A stretch of DNA of 64,000 bases from positions 2,705,501 to 2,769,500 of the forward strand of contig NZ_CP046400.1 of assembly GCF_009762795.1 (NCBI RefSeq), in the 5' to 3' direction. Of this stretch, positions 7,837 to 15,609 are shown piece after piece (position 1 is the stretch's first letter; every line of letters begins with the position of its first letter). A program made the translations under genes and the position numbers. Origin of the DNA: Pseudodesulfovibrio cashew. Its GTDB lineage: Bacteria > Desulfobacterota > Desulfovibrionia > Desulfovibrionales > Desulfovibrionaceae. The notes below the pieces were generated by a model. The model did not search any database. It saw nothing but the letters and a program-made list of their open reading frames with translations, and had not been told where the DNA came from.

Positions 7837-9021
7837 TTAAAAATTAACGAAATGCTTTTTGGCGTCAAGGACCTTGAGCAGGTAGCGCCGCGTTTCATCG
7901 TGGGGCAGCCTGGTGCGCAGGGTGGAATAGACCTGGGCGGGGGGTAGCGAGTTGATGCGGTCCGCTGCTTCGTCCCTGTCCCTGCTAAAGGTTTTGAGCA
8001 CCCCACCTGCGCCGCCGTTGTATCCGGCGATGACGCAGTACTCGCGTGACACGGGATTGTTTATTGCTCCCAGGAAACGGGTGTCGAGCAGGTGCAGGTA
8101 TGCGCTGCCATAGAGGATGTTCGTGGATGGGACAAAGAGTTTGTCTCGCCGAGGCGTGCCGTCATGCCCATTGAGGAAGCGGTAGACGTCGCTTCCGGCC
8201 GTGGACGGCACCACCTGCATGAGCCCGACGGCCATGGCCTGGCTGACCGCGAACGGGTTGAAGTCGGATTCCACCTTCATGATGGCGAAGATGAGATTGG
8301 GGCTGATGTCGAAACGCTTTGCGTTGGCCAGGACGGTGTCTTGGTATTTCCTTGCCCGGATGTCCAGGTGGTCCCTGACCATATCGAAGGAGACGGCGCG
8401 GGCGGTCTTGCCGTCGACCTCGCGCGAGCTCAGCCGCGTGGCGATGAGATAGTCGGCGAACCGCTCGGCCCGCCATGCCCAACGGATATCCTTGCCCTCA
8501 TGATCCTTGACCTCGCCGAGCAGGAAGGGCGTCTCGCCGAGCTTGACCGTCTTGGCGGAGTAGAGGTCCACGGCCCGAGGATCGCCGGGGGTGAGCAATG
8601 TAGTGATAATGGCGTTTTTCAGGGTGGCGAGCGGTGCCTTGTCGTCCACGGTCTCAACGGTAATCCGGCCCGTGTCGAAGTCCACGCTGGCGCGGGAGAG
8701 GTAGTTGTCGGTGTATTTGACGTATTGCTTGGGCGCGGGCAGTTGGACGTCGTCCTCGCCCCAGACCGAAGCCACCGCCTCGATGAAGGCGTTGACCGTC
8801 TCTGTGAAGCGTTTGATGTCGCTCCCGAGGGCTGCCGGATTGGTCGCGTAGCCGATGGCCTTGTCGCGCGCCAGGGCCTCGGCTGCGGCCGCAGGGCTGC
8901 CCGTTGCCGCAGCTCTGGCGATGCGCACGGCATCATACCGCGAGCAGGACCCGAGGGCCAGGGCGAGGCAGAGCAGGAGGCATGTTCTCCAAGTGTGCAA
9001 CACTCCATTACTCCTTGACAT
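7837..9021 (-). CDS. mltC: Membrane-bound lytic murein transglycosylase MltC
   Basis: A 394-residue lipoprotein. The N-terminal signal ends in a lipobox LALGSC at about residues 22-27. The middle matches the MltC N-terminal domain (DUF3393). The C-terminal third is a goose-lysozyme-like SLT domain with the catalytic Glu in IFAIMKVESDFNPFAVS and downstream GLMQVVPSTAG, YGSAYLHLL and VIAGYNGGAGG. It cleaves the MurNAc-GlcNAc bond of peptidoglycan from the periplasmic face of the membrane or outer membrane. It is first of a two-gene unit with the PilZ gene. The shared upstream region carries TTGACA at 9015, relevant to the divergent HPt gene. Confidence 0.88.
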   Translation of the reverse strand: MSRSNGVLHTWRTCLLLCLALALGSCSRYDAVRIARAAATGSPAAAAEALARDKAIGYATNPAALGSDIKRFTETVNAFIEAVASVWGEDDVQLPAPKQYVKYTDNYLSRASVDFDTGRITVETVDDKAPLATLKNAIITTLLTPGDPRAVDLYSAKTVKLGETPFLLGEVKDHEGKDIRWAWRAERFADYLIATRLSSREVDGKTARAVSFDMVRDHLDIRARKYQDTVLANAKRFDISPNLIFAIMKVESDFNPFAVSQAMAVGLMQVVPSTAGSDVYRFLNGHDGTPRRDKLFVPSTNILYGSAYLHLLDTRFLGAINNPVSREYCVIAGYNGGAGGVLKTFSRDRDEAADRINSLPPAQVYSTLRTRLPHDETRRYLLKVLDAKKHFVNF

Positions 9022-9125
9022 TTGCTTGGGCGCTGGTGACTATATAGAAAGGTTAAGAGGGTTTCACGAGAAATTCAAGCTGGTGAAAATCCTGGCACAA
9101 TGGCGGTGCACAGCAGGAGGGTATT

Positions 9126-9437
9126 ATGGATGGTCGAAACCCTATTGTCGAAATGATCGACCCCGCCCTGGAACAATTGATGGAACGGTTTTTCGACAGT
9201 TCTCACAAGGACGTCGATCAGATGAGGATGTTTCTCGAGGCCGAGGATTATTCCGGGCTCGCAAGACTCGGCCATACGGCCAAGGGGACCGGTTACGGCT
9301 ACGGCTTTCGCGGCATGGGAGACATCGGATGCCATCTCGAGACGGCGGCTCGCAATGAGGATCGACAGGGATGTGCGGAGCATATTTCGCGCATGAAGCA
9401 TTACCTGGACAACGTCAAGGTTGAATTCCGCAAATAA
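9126..9437 (+). CDS. HPt-domain phosphotransfer protein
   Basis: A stand-alone 103-residue HPt domain. The phosphorylatable histidine lies in LARLGHTAKGTGYGYGF (about residue 49), the usual HxxKG pattern, and the rest is a helical bundle. AGGAGGG precedes the ATG. A TTGACA at 9015-9020 with a GACTAT or CTATAT box 17-19 bases later could be its promoter. No kinase or regulator is adjacent; the nearest hybrid kinase is at 41.8 kb. Stand-alone HPt proteins relay phosphate between hybrid kinases and response regulators. Confidence 0.85.
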   Translation: MDGRNPIVEMIDPALEQLMERFFDSSHKDVDQMRMFLEAEDYSGLARLGHTAKGTGYGYGFRGMGDIGCHLETAARNEDRQGCAEHISRMKHYLDNVKVEFRK

Positions 9438-9460
9438 CGGCACGGCGATGCCGGCAAGGA

Positions 9461-9496
9461 AACGGGTGGGCGACGCGATCGCCCACCCGTTTTTTG
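9461..9496 (+). terminator. Rho-independent terminator
   Basis: A perfect 13-bp stem (9461-9473 with 9479-9491) and a 5-base loop, continuing into TTTTTT on the plus strand. It ends the HPt transcript and separates it from the convergent ADH synthase gene. Confidence 0.88.
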
Positions 9497-9518
9497 CTGG
9501 TATTCGATTTCGGCCGGG

Positions 9519-10310
9519 TTACAGCAGCTCCATGGCCGCGTCCACGTCCCAGTCTTCATGCACGACCTTGTTGAGCGCCGCCACGATCTTGGCCGGGCTT
9601 TTGTGCTGGAAGATGTTCCGGCCCACGGACAGACCGGAGCCGCCCGCCTGGATGGAGTCGTAGACCATCTGCACCAGGTCGCGGTCGCTGTCGAGCTTGG
9701 GGCCGCCCGCGATGACCACGGGTACGCAGCAGCCGTCCACCACGCGGGAGAAGGTTTTGGGGTCGCCGGTGTAGTTGACCTTGACGATGTCAGCGCCCAG
9801 CTCCACGCCCACGCGCGCGCAGTGGGCCACGACTTCGGGGGCGTACTCGTCTTTGATCTTGGGGCCTCGGGCATACATCATGGCCAGGACGGGCATGCCC
9901 CACTCGTTGGCTTCGGAGCAGACCGCGCCGAGGTCCGCCAACATCTGCGTCTCGGTGGCGTCGCCGAGGTTGATGTGCAGGGAGACCGCGTCCGCGCCGA
10001 GCTTGAGCGCATCGGTCACGGTGCCGACGAGGGATTTGGCGTTGGGAGTGGGGGAAAGGGAAGTGGAGCCGGACAGATGGATGATCAGCCCGATGTCCTT
10101 GCCGCCGGCACGATGGGAGCAGCGGGGGATGCCCTTGTGCATGAGCGTGGCGTTGGCCCCGCCCTCAGCCACCTGGTTCACGGTGTCACGCAGGTCCACC
10201 AGCCCGTAGATGGGGCCGACGGTGACGCCGTGGTCGATGGGGACGACGATGGTGCGTCCGTTGTTGCGGTTCATGATCCGTTCCATTCTGATCGCTTTAC
10301 CCAAATGCAT
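9519..10310 (-). CDS. 2-amino-3,7-dideoxy-D-threo-hept-6-ulosonate (ADH) synthase, DhnA-type aldolase
   Basis: A 263-residue class I aldolase of the DhnA family. Key stretches are TIVVPIDHGVTVGPIYGL near residue 20, ADAVSLHINLGD near residue 105, and ADIVKVNYTGDP near residue 175, containing the presumed Schiff-base lysine. The family is best known from Methanocaldococcus AroA', which condenses an amino-acid semialdehyde with a sugar phosphate as first step of the DAHP-independent route to 3-dehydroquinate. Sulfate reducers of this type are known to use that route. No other aromatic gene is adjacent. Expression appears to be controlled by a Phe leader peptide and attenuator immediately upstream, which supports the aromatic assignment. 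Start ATG 10310 has CGAGGAGA upstream. Confidence 0.85.
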   Translation of the reverse strand: MHLGKAIRMERIMNRNNGRTIVVPIDHGVTVGPIYGLVDLRDTVNQVAEGGANATLMHKGIPRCSHRAGGKDIGLIIHLSGSTSLSPTPNAKSLVGTVTDALKLGADAVSLHINLGDATETQMLADLGAVCSEANEWGMPVLAMMYARGPKIKDEYAPEVVAHCARVGVELGADIVKVNYTGDPKTFSRVVDGCCVPVVIAGGPKLDSDRDLVQMVYDSIQAGGSGLSVGRNIFQHKSPAKIVAALNKVVHEDWDVDAAMELL

Positions 10311-10348
10311 GACTGTCTCCTCGTGTTGTTGCGGCCGGGGTGCGGCCC

Positions 10349-10384
10349 AAAAAGAAAGAGGCCGCGGACTTTGCCCGCGGCCTC
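10349..10384 (-). terminator. Attenuator terminator of the ADH synthase leader
   Basis: Ten-bp perfect GC-rich stem (10384-10375 with 10367-10358 on the minus strand) and a seven-base loop, followed by TTTCTTTTT. It lies between the Phe-rich leader peptide and the ADH synthase start, 48 bases before the ATG. Its 5' arm can instead pair with leader sequence 10419-10428 (GCGGTCTTGG against CCAAGAGGCCGC, with a two-base bulge), giving an antiterminator. Confidence 0.85.
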
Positions 10385-10408
10385 TTGGTTGTTCTCTGTA
10401 CTGTTTAA

Positions 10409-10489
10409 TTAATGCACACCAAGACCGCAGGCGTTCCTGTTAAAATAAAAGCTAAAAAAGAAAAAGAAACGGGCGGTAATGTTGTGCAT
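10409..10489 (-). CDS. Phe-rich leader peptide of the ADH synthase attenuator
   Basis: A 26-codon open frame reading MHNITARFFFFFSFYFNRNA with six more residues to TAA. Seven of codons 8-16 are Phe and one is Tyr, as in enterobacterial pheL. It stops 25 bases before the terminator hairpin, and its last codons (Cys-Gly-Leu-Gly) supply one arm of the antiterminator. A consensus -35 lies just upstream. The expected start of transcription is only a few bases from the ATG and no ribosome site is seen, so translation may be leaderless. When charged tRNA-Phe is scarce, a stalled ribosome should favour the antiterminator and raise synthase expression. Confidence 0.8.
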   Translation of the reverse strand: MHNITARFFFFFSFYFNRNACGLGVH

Positions 10490-10497
10490 GCGTATCA

Positions 10498-10525
10498 ATT
10501 AGCCGAATGGAACGTGTGGTGTCAA
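10498..10525 (-). promoter_or_regulatory. Sigma-70-type promoter for the attenuated transcript
   Basis: TTGACA at 10525-10520 (perfect -35), a 16-base spacer, and GCTAAT at 10503-10498 as the best -10; TAATTG two bases on is an alternative. It lies in the 70-base gap after ridA and points into the leader peptide. Confidence 0.6.
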
Positions 10526-10559
10526 GTGGCGATTGCGTAACGGCTTGAATTTCGATTCG

Positions 10560-10940
10560 TTATTTTGCCAAGGCGATGCACTTGAGTTCCACCAGACCGC
10601 CAAGGGGGAGCCCGCCGACCTCAATTGCGGCCCGAGCCGGTTTGTGATCCCCGAAGAATTCGGCATAGATGGCGTTCAGTTCCGCGAAGCGGCCCATGTC
10701 GGTGACAAAGACGTCTACGGACAGGACCTTGTCCAGGCTTGAGCCGCCTTCCTCCAGGATGGCCTTGAGGTTGGACAGGGCCTGCCGGGCCTGGGCCTCG
10801 AAGCCATTGGCCAGTTTCTCTTCGCCGGGAATGATGCCCAGCTGGCCGGACACATACAGGGAGCCGCCCGATTGGGTGGCTTGGGAATAGGGACCCACGG
10901 CGGCCGGTGCGTTGTCGGTGTGGATGAAGGAGATGGTCAT
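10560..10940 (-). CDS. ridA: RidA family reactive intermediate deaminase
   Basis: A 126-residue RidA/YjgF protein. It begins MTISFIHTDNAPAAVGPYSQ, with the family's AVGPYSQA motif, then LYVSGQLGIIPG and a C-terminal block ARAAIEVGGLPLGGLVELKC that carries the conserved arginine and glycines for imine/enamine binding. It hydrolyses 2-aminoacrylate-type intermediates in the cytosol. Start ATG 10940 has GGAGG at the right spacing; a longer frame upstream is out of family range. It follows the nucleoside-recognition gene by 19 bases and is probably co-transcribed with it. No terminator is seen after it before the Phe attenuator, so some readthrough into that leader is possible. Confidence 0.88.
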   Translation of the reverse strand: MTISFIHTDNAPAAVGPYSQATQSGGSLYVSGQLGIIPGEEKLANGFEAQARQALSNLKAILEEGGSSLDKVLSVDVFVTDMGRFAELNAIYAEFFGDHKPARAAIEVGGLPLGGLVELKCIALAK

Positions 10941-10959
10941 GATGCCTCCTTGTTCCGGG

Positions 10960-11928
10960 CTATGCGTCGGCCCAGAGGTAACGGTTGCGTACGGGGGCCG
11001 GAAGTCGGCGCACAATTTGGACTATGCCGGCCATGGCCAGGATGGAAAAGCCCAGCCGCGCCCAGAGGATGCCGGAAATGTGGCCGCCCATGAGCGTGAT
11101 GAGCAGGGTATCTTCGATGAGCGAATGGCACAGGCCCATGAGGGTCAGGGAATAGAAGATGTCCTCTTTGCCCACGTTGCCGGACTTGGCTTCGCTGATG
11201 ATCAGGCCGCCGCCGTAGGAGAGCCCCATGGTCAGGCCGATGACCGTGATGGCCGAAGCCTTGGGGCCGATACCGATCACATTGAGCACGGGCCGCAGTA
11301 TCCGGTTGAGCAGGTCGATGACCCGGATTGCGTGCAGCAGGCGCATGACCATGAGCAGGGAGAGGATGATGCAGAAGATCGAAATCAGGTTTTTGGCCTG
11401 GCCCAGAGCCCAGGCCGCCAGCGACGGATCGGCCGCTCCCAGTTGGTCCGCCTGGAACAGCAGAGTGGCCTGCCCCTGCAGGGTGCCTGTGGACGAATAG
11501 ATGAGGTGCAGCGCCCAGGCGAAGACGAACGCACCCGTTAGACGGGCAAGGGCCTGGAAAAGGAAGCGTACCCCGGAGCGCTTGGCGATGGCGCACTCCA
11601 CGGGCAGGCCGTGGGCCACAAGCATGAGTACACCGAGCACGGTGGCTTGTGCCGAAGTCAGCGGATTGTCGCCGATGAGGGAAGCCAGGACGATGAGCCC
11701 GGTATAGATGTTGTTGATGATGGCCGTGGCCCAGACCAGGCCCATCTCGGCGGGTAAGCCGACCAGGCTCATGATCGGCTCCAGCGGCCAGGCAAGGTAC
11801 TGGATAACGTCCATCTCCTGGAGCGCCTTGACCGCGATCAGGATGGGAACCATGACCTTGAAGAGTTCCATGGATGCGGTGAAGGCATCCTTGAAGAGCG
11901 TTTTGGCAAAATGAATAATGGTGTTCAT
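10960..11928 (-). CDS. Nucleoside-recognition (Gate) domain membrane protein
   Basis: A 322-residue membrane protein with about eight helices and two repeats of the Gate/nucleoside-recognition type. The helix start MGLVWATAIINNIYTGLIVL and the later LTMGLSYGGGLIISEAK occupy similar places in each half. Relatives include spore-maturation SpmA/B-like and ferrous-iron-cluster-associated proteins, whose substrate is unknown. It lies just downstream of feoB but beyond a good terminator, so it needs its own promoter. ATG 11928 gives the usual family length, though the ribosome site is weak. Confidence 0.75.
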   Translation of the reverse strand: MNTIIHFAKTLFKDAFTASMELFKVMVPILIAVKALQEMDVIQYLAWPLEPIMSLVGLPAEMGLVWATAIINNIYTGLIVLASLIGDNPLTSAQATVLGVLMLVAHGLPVECAIAKRSGVRFLFQALARLTGAFVFAWALHLIYSSTGTLQGQATLLFQADQLGAADPSLAAWALGQAKNLISIFCIILSLLMVMRLLHAIRVIDLLNRILRPVLNVIGIGPKASAITVIGLTMGLSYGGGLIISEAKSGNVGKEDIFYSLTLMGLCHSLIEDTLLITLMGGHISGILWARLGFSILAMAGIVQIVRRLPAPVRNRYLWADA

Positions 11929-12000
11929 ACGTTGGCCGTCCGGGAGGGACGATAGGGTATCAATGGGAAAAAGGGAAGCGGTCCCGACCGTAAAGCATAC

Positions 12001-12027
12001 AAAAAAGGGGAGCCCCGAAGGACTCCC
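12001..12027 (-). terminator. Rho-independent terminator after feoB
   Basis: Stem GGGGAG/CTCCCC (12027-12022 with 12012-12007) around a 9-base loop that can extend the pairing, followed by TTTTTT on the minus strand, 26 bases after the feoB stop. Confidence 0.85.
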
Positions 12028-12053
12028 CGATGAATGTTTGGGTATCTTTGCCG

Positions 12054-14189
12054 TTACAGGAATGCTCCTGCCACGTGGTAGCTGAGGATTGCCATGGCAA
12101 AGGCGAGGGTGGTTGAGCCAACCACGCTGAAGGCGGCCCAGGACCAGCTCGATTCGCGGGCCATGGTCACCACGGTGACGAAGCACGGGGCGTAGAGCAT
12201 GGTGAAGACGATCAGGGCGATGGCCGAGGCCACGGTGAACTGCGGGTCCTTCACCAACCGTTCGGACAGGGGCTGGGCCTCTTCCACGTCGAGCTCGCCC
12301 AGGGAGTAGGCTGTGGCCAGGGTGGAGACGATGACCTCCTTGGCCGCGAAGCCGCCGGTCAGGGCGATGTTCACCCGCCAGTTGAATCCGGCCAGTTCGG
12401 AAACGGGCTCCAGAGCGGTGCCGATGCGTCCGGCGATGGTGTTGCGCACGGCCTCTTCGGCTTCGCTGTTGTCGATCTCGGTGGTCTGCTCTTCTGTCTG
12501 GGCAGCGGCACGCAGCTGCGCGTAATGGTCCAGCCGTTCCTGGGGCAGCTGCGGGAAGGTCATCATGGCCCAGATGAGGATGGAGATGCCGAGGATGACG
12601 GTGCCCGCCTTCTTGGCGTACTCCCAGGTGCGTTCCCAGGTATGGATGAGCACGCCGCGCAGGGTGGGCATGCGGTAGGGCGGCAACTCCATGACGAACG
12701 GGGTGGACTCGCCCCTGATTACGGTGGAGCGCAGGATGCGGGCCACGATCAGGGCCATGGCCCAGGCGGTCAGGGTGATGCCGAGCATGACCGTGGCAGA
12801 GTTCTCCGGAAAGAAAGCGGCGGTGAGCATGAGGAAAACCGGGACCTTGGCGCCGCAGGTCATGTAGGGAGTGACGAATAAGGTGGCGAGCTTTTCCTTT
12901 GGCGAGCGCAGGGTGCGGGTGGCCATGACGCCGGGTACGGCGCAGCCGCCCGCGATGCCGCCGGAGACGATGAATGGCAGCACCGAAGTGCCGTGCAGGC
13001 CGAATATCTTGAAGATGCGGTCGAGCATGTAGGCCATGCGCGCGATGTAGCCCGAGTCCTCCAGGGCCGAGATCATCAGAAACATGAACATGATCAGCGG
13101 GACGAAGCCGAGTACGCCGCCCACGCCATCGATGATGCCGGAGACCACCAGCGAGCGCAGGTGTCCTTCGGGAAGGATGTTGGTGGCTGTGTCCCCAAGC
13201 CAGCCGAAAAACATTTCGAGCCAGCCCATGGGAATTTCGCCCACGGAGAAGGTCACTTTATATATGAGATAGATGATGCCGAGCATGATCAACGGCCCGA
13301 GCACGGTATGGGTGAGAACCTTGTCCATCTGGTCCGAGCGGGAGATTCGGTCCTCGTCGAGCACGGGATAGGAGACCACGTCCTTGATCATGCCTGCGAT
13401 GAAGCCGTAGCGGTGATCTGCGATGAGGGCGTCGGGCTGGGCGTTGAGGGTCTTTTGCGTGTGTGCGCCCACTTCCTTGGCCATGGCCTCGAGTTTGTCC
13501 GAGAGGGCTGTATTGGCCAGACGTCCCTTGATGACCACGTCTTCGTCCCGTTCCAGGTACTTGATGCCGGTCCATCGGGCAGGAACCCTGTCCGTGAGAA
13601 AGTTTTCCTCGGTGATCATCCGGGTCATTTCGTCAAGCACGGGGTCGAGATCCGGGCCGTAGGAGATGTTCAGGGGCGACCAGGCGCCTTTTTTCTCCTC
13701 GGCCAGAGCCAGGGCGGCATCGAGCAGCTCCCTGGTGCCGGACTCGTTGCGGGCAACGGTCTCCACCACTGCGCAGCCGGTCAGCTTGGACAGGCGCGCG
13801 CTGTCGATGGCCTTTCCGCTCTTGCGGACCTCGTCCATCATGTTCAGCCCAAGGACCAGGGGTACGCCCAGCTCCATGATCTGCACGGCCAGGTAAAGGT
13901 TACGCTCCAGGGCGTCGGCGTTCATGACGTCGATGACGACCTCGGGGCGTTCGTCCACCAGAAAGTTCCGGGCCACCAGTTCTTCCTGGGTATAGGCGGT
14001 GAGCGAGTAAGTGCCGGGGAGGTCCACCAGTTCAAGGGAGTGGCCCCTTGCCTCGATGTGCCCGACCTTTTTCTCCACGGTGACACCGGGCCAGTTGGCC
14101 ACGTGCTGTCGTGCGCCTGTCAGGGCGTTGAACATGGTCGTCTTGCCGCAGTTGGGATTGCCTGCGATACCGAGAGTGTAGCTGGCCAT
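12054..14189 (-). CDS. feoB: Ferrous iron transporter FeoB
   Basis: 711 residues. The N-terminal G domain has G1 GIAGNPNCGKTT (about residues 8-19), G3 DLPGTYSLTAY and G4 NMMDEV (about residue 120). A linker domain follows, then from about residue 290 a polytopic membrane region with Gate repeats (GVLGFVPLIMFMFLMISALEDSGY, VSGGIAGGCAVPGVMATRTL, YMTCGAKVPVFLMLTAAFF). It takes up Fe(II) across the inner membrane. The start lies three bases after feoA, and a terminator follows, so feoA-feoB form one unit. Iron control by Fur is suggested by the palindrome upstream of feoA. Confidence 0.95.
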   Translation of the reverse strand: MASYTLGIAGNPNCGKTTMFNALTGARQHVANWPGVTVEKKVGHIEARGHSLELVDLPGTYSLTAYTQEELVARNFLVDERPEVVIDVMNADALERNLYLAVQIMELGVPLVLGLNMMDEVRKSGKAIDSARLSKLTGCAVVETVARNESGTRELLDAALALAEEKKGAWSPLNISYGPDLDPVLDEMTRMITEENFLTDRVPARWTGIKYLERDEDVVIKGRLANTALSDKLEAMAKEVGAHTQKTLNAQPDALIADHRYGFIAGMIKDVVSYPVLDEDRISRSDQMDKVLTHTVLGPLIMLGIIYLIYKVTFSVGEIPMGWLEMFFGWLGDTATNILPEGHLRSLVVSGIIDGVGGVLGFVPLIMFMFLMISALEDSGYIARMAYMLDRIFKIFGLHGTSVLPFIVSGGIAGGCAVPGVMATRTLRSPKEKLATLFVTPYMTCGAKVPVFLMLTAAFFPENSATVMLGITLTAWAMALIVARILRSTVIRGESTPFVMELPPYRMPTLRGVLIHTWERTWEYAKKAGTVILGISILIWAMMTFPQLPQERLDHYAQLRAAAQTEEQTTEIDNSEAEEAVRNTIAGRIGTALEPVSELAGFNWRVNIALTGGFAAKEVIVSTLATAYSLGELDVEEAQPLSERLVKDPQFTVASAIALIVFTMLYAPCFVTVVTMARESSWSWAAFSVVGSTTLAFAMAILSYHVAGAFL

Positions 14190-14192
14190 GCG

Positions 14193-14435
14193 CTAGTCCT
14201 CCAGAGGGGTGACGGTGATATGGTCGGCTTCGCTGTTGCGCAGCGTGAGAGTGAAGTCCTTGAGGCGGAGCGCCACCGGGTCCTTGAGAGGCGCCTTGCC
14301 TATGACCTTGCATTCCGTTCCGGGAATGAGGCCCAGATCACGGATGCGGCGTCCCAGTTCTCCTTCGGCGGATACGGTCAGGATTTTGAGTTTCTGGTTC
14401 ACTTTAGCCTTGCGCAGGCAGATGGAATTTCCCAT
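14193..14435 (-). CDS. feoA: FeoA family protein
   Basis: An 80-residue SH3-like FeoA protein. It shows LRKAKVNQKLKILTVSAEGELGRRIRDLGLIPGTE, the typical beta-barrel start with the conserved R(R)xLGLxPG turn, and ends in HITVTPLED. It binds or regulates FeoB at the inner face of the membrane. ATG 14435 has GAGGAAG upstream. The stop codon is three bases from the feoB start. Confidence 0.92.
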   Translation of the reverse strand: MGNSICLRKAKVNQKLKILTVSAEGELGRRIRDLGLIPGTECKVIGKAPLKDPVALRLKDFTLTLRNSEADHITVTPLED

Positions 14436-14457
14436 GGGTGTCTTCCTCGTTCAGTTG

Positions 14458-14476
14458 GTTGATAATTGTTATCAAC
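14458..14476. promoter_or_regulatory. Fur-like operator palindrome upstream of feoA
   Basis: GTTGATAATTGTTATCAAC: perfect 8-bp arms around a 3-base centre, closely resembling a Fur box (GATAAT/ATTATC core). It lies 23-41 bases before the feoA start, where it would overlap or follow the promoter. The assignment to Fur rests on similarity and on the iron-uptake context. Confidence 0.65.
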
Positions 14477-14492
14477 GTTGTGGCAAAAAAAA

Positions 14493-14672
14493 TCAGCGGA
14501 GCTCTCCGCAGCCGGTACAACAGTTGTTGTCATGTGCGGAGGAGCAGGATGAATCCTTACCGCAACCGCTACATCCGCAACCGGACTTTGCCGTGAACTG
14601 CCTGTATAGGCGACGTGCGACGAAGAAGACGGCGGCCAATATAATGGCGCCTACAAGAATGGTGTCATACAT
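14493..14672 (-). CDS. FeoB-associated Cys-rich membrane protein
   Basis: A 59-residue protein with one N-terminal membrane helix (YDTILVGAIILAAVFFVARRL) and a short cytosolic tail that is very rich in cysteine (CGCSGCGK, CSSAHDNNCCTGCG). This is the pattern of the small FeoB-associated Cys-rich proteins encoded beside feo genes, and the tail probably binds iron or an iron-sulfur cluster. ATG 14672 has GAGGG upstream. It is first in the feo region, 57 bases before feoA, with the Fur-like palindrome in that gap. Confidence 0.85.
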   Translation of the reverse strand: MYDTILVGAIILAAVFFVARRLYRQFTAKSGCGCSGCGKDSSCSSAHDNNCCTGCGELR

Positions 14673-14717
14673 GATATTTCCCTCAAAGTTTCGCGGACGC
14701 TTTCGTCCGCCACAAAC

Positions 14718-14746
14718 TAAATAGTGATGTTGAAAATCAATGTCAA
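14718..14746 (-). promoter_or_regulatory. Sigma-70-type promoter for the feo region
   Basis: TTGACA (14746-14741), a 17-base spacer and TATTTA (14723-14718). The predicted start lies about 40 bases before the Cys-rich gene. The spacer contains a short TTGA/TCAA symmetry that might also be bound by a regulator. Confidence 0.6.
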
Positions 14747-14890
14747 GTAAAATGGTGAAGTCTGTTTGAAAGGGAAAATGTGGCGGGAATCCATGACATG
14801 CTAGGGGGTATCTCGGCAAGTGTATTGGAGAAAATCATGGGTTCATGTTCAAGCCGCTTGTTTTTGTAACCTGTTTATGCTCAGATACAA

Positions 14891-15589
14891 ATGGCTGCTT
14901 CGGAGGATCCTGACAAGGTGAACACGAAAATATTACTGGTTGCCGAGGAGGGCGAGGCCCGCTCGGCCTATACCGGCGTCCTGAGCAAACTGGGCGTCGA
15001 ATACGATTGTATTGCCTCACCGGACGAGATGACCGACACGCTCATCAACGGGGTCTATAATGGCCTGCTGGTGGATGTGCCGACCATGATTCGTTGCGAG
15101 TGCGAGGACAAGAACCGGATCACGCGCATCATGGAGCGGTTTCCCGTTCTGCGTCTAATGTACAACTCCCGGTTTGGCGGGATTCGCGGTCTGGCCCACG
15201 GCGGGACCATGCGGGACAACAGGAGCCTGAGCGAATTCATTCAGGACGAATGCATACCGTTTACCCCGCGCTCCATTCGAGTGGCGGAGCGGCATGACCT
15301 GGTCTTCAATGTCCTGTTGCTCAAGGACATCGACATGGAAGAGATGCAGGCCGAGCGCACCGTGACCATCAACGTCTCGGAGCACGGCTGCTTCGTGTAT
15401 TCCGTGGACCAGTGGGAAGCCGCCAGCCCGGCCTGGCTGGTGGTCAACGAGTTCGAGGACAAGACGCCCATCGAGCTCAAGGTTCGCTGGTGCAGCCATT
15501 GGGGCAAGGCCATGCGTCTGCCCGGTATCGGCGCGAGTTTCGAATCGATGACGACGCACCAGTACGTGCAATTGCACTCCTACCTCTAG
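14891..15589 (+). CDS. Receiver-like plus PilZ-domain protein
   Basis: 232 residues. The first half (KILLVAEEGEARSAYTGVL, then YNGLLVDVPTM) follows the receiver-domain fold, but the usual acidic pair and phosphorylatable Asp are not in standard context, so it looks degenerate. The second half is PilZ-like: ERTVTINVSEHGCFVYSVDQW supplies the N/DxSxxG-type motif, but I did not find a clean RxxxR. Two starts are possible. ATG 14891 lacks a ribosome site, while GTG 14918 has GGAGG about 11 bases upstream and would start the receiver fold exactly. It probably binds c-di-GMP or a partner protein. The small membrane protein gene follows 20 bases later. Confidence 0.7.
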   Translation: MAASEDPDKVNTKILLVAEEGEARSAYTGVLSKLGVEYDCIASPDEMTDTLINGVYNGLLVDVPTMIRCECEDKNRITRIMERFPVLRLMYNSRFGGIRGLAHGGTMRDNRSLSEFIQDECIPFTPRSIRVAERHDLVFNVLLLKDIDMEEMQAERTVTINVSEHGCFVYSVDQWEAASPAWLVVNEFEDKTPIELKVRWCSHWGKAMRLPGIGASFESMTTHQYVQLHSYL

Positions 15590-15609
15590 CCCCTTCAAGG
15601 GATGTGACG

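Noticed and set aside
12993-14462. A 489-codon plus-strand frame opposite feoB
   Set aside because: Antisense to conserved FeoB motifs; no start signals or family likeness.
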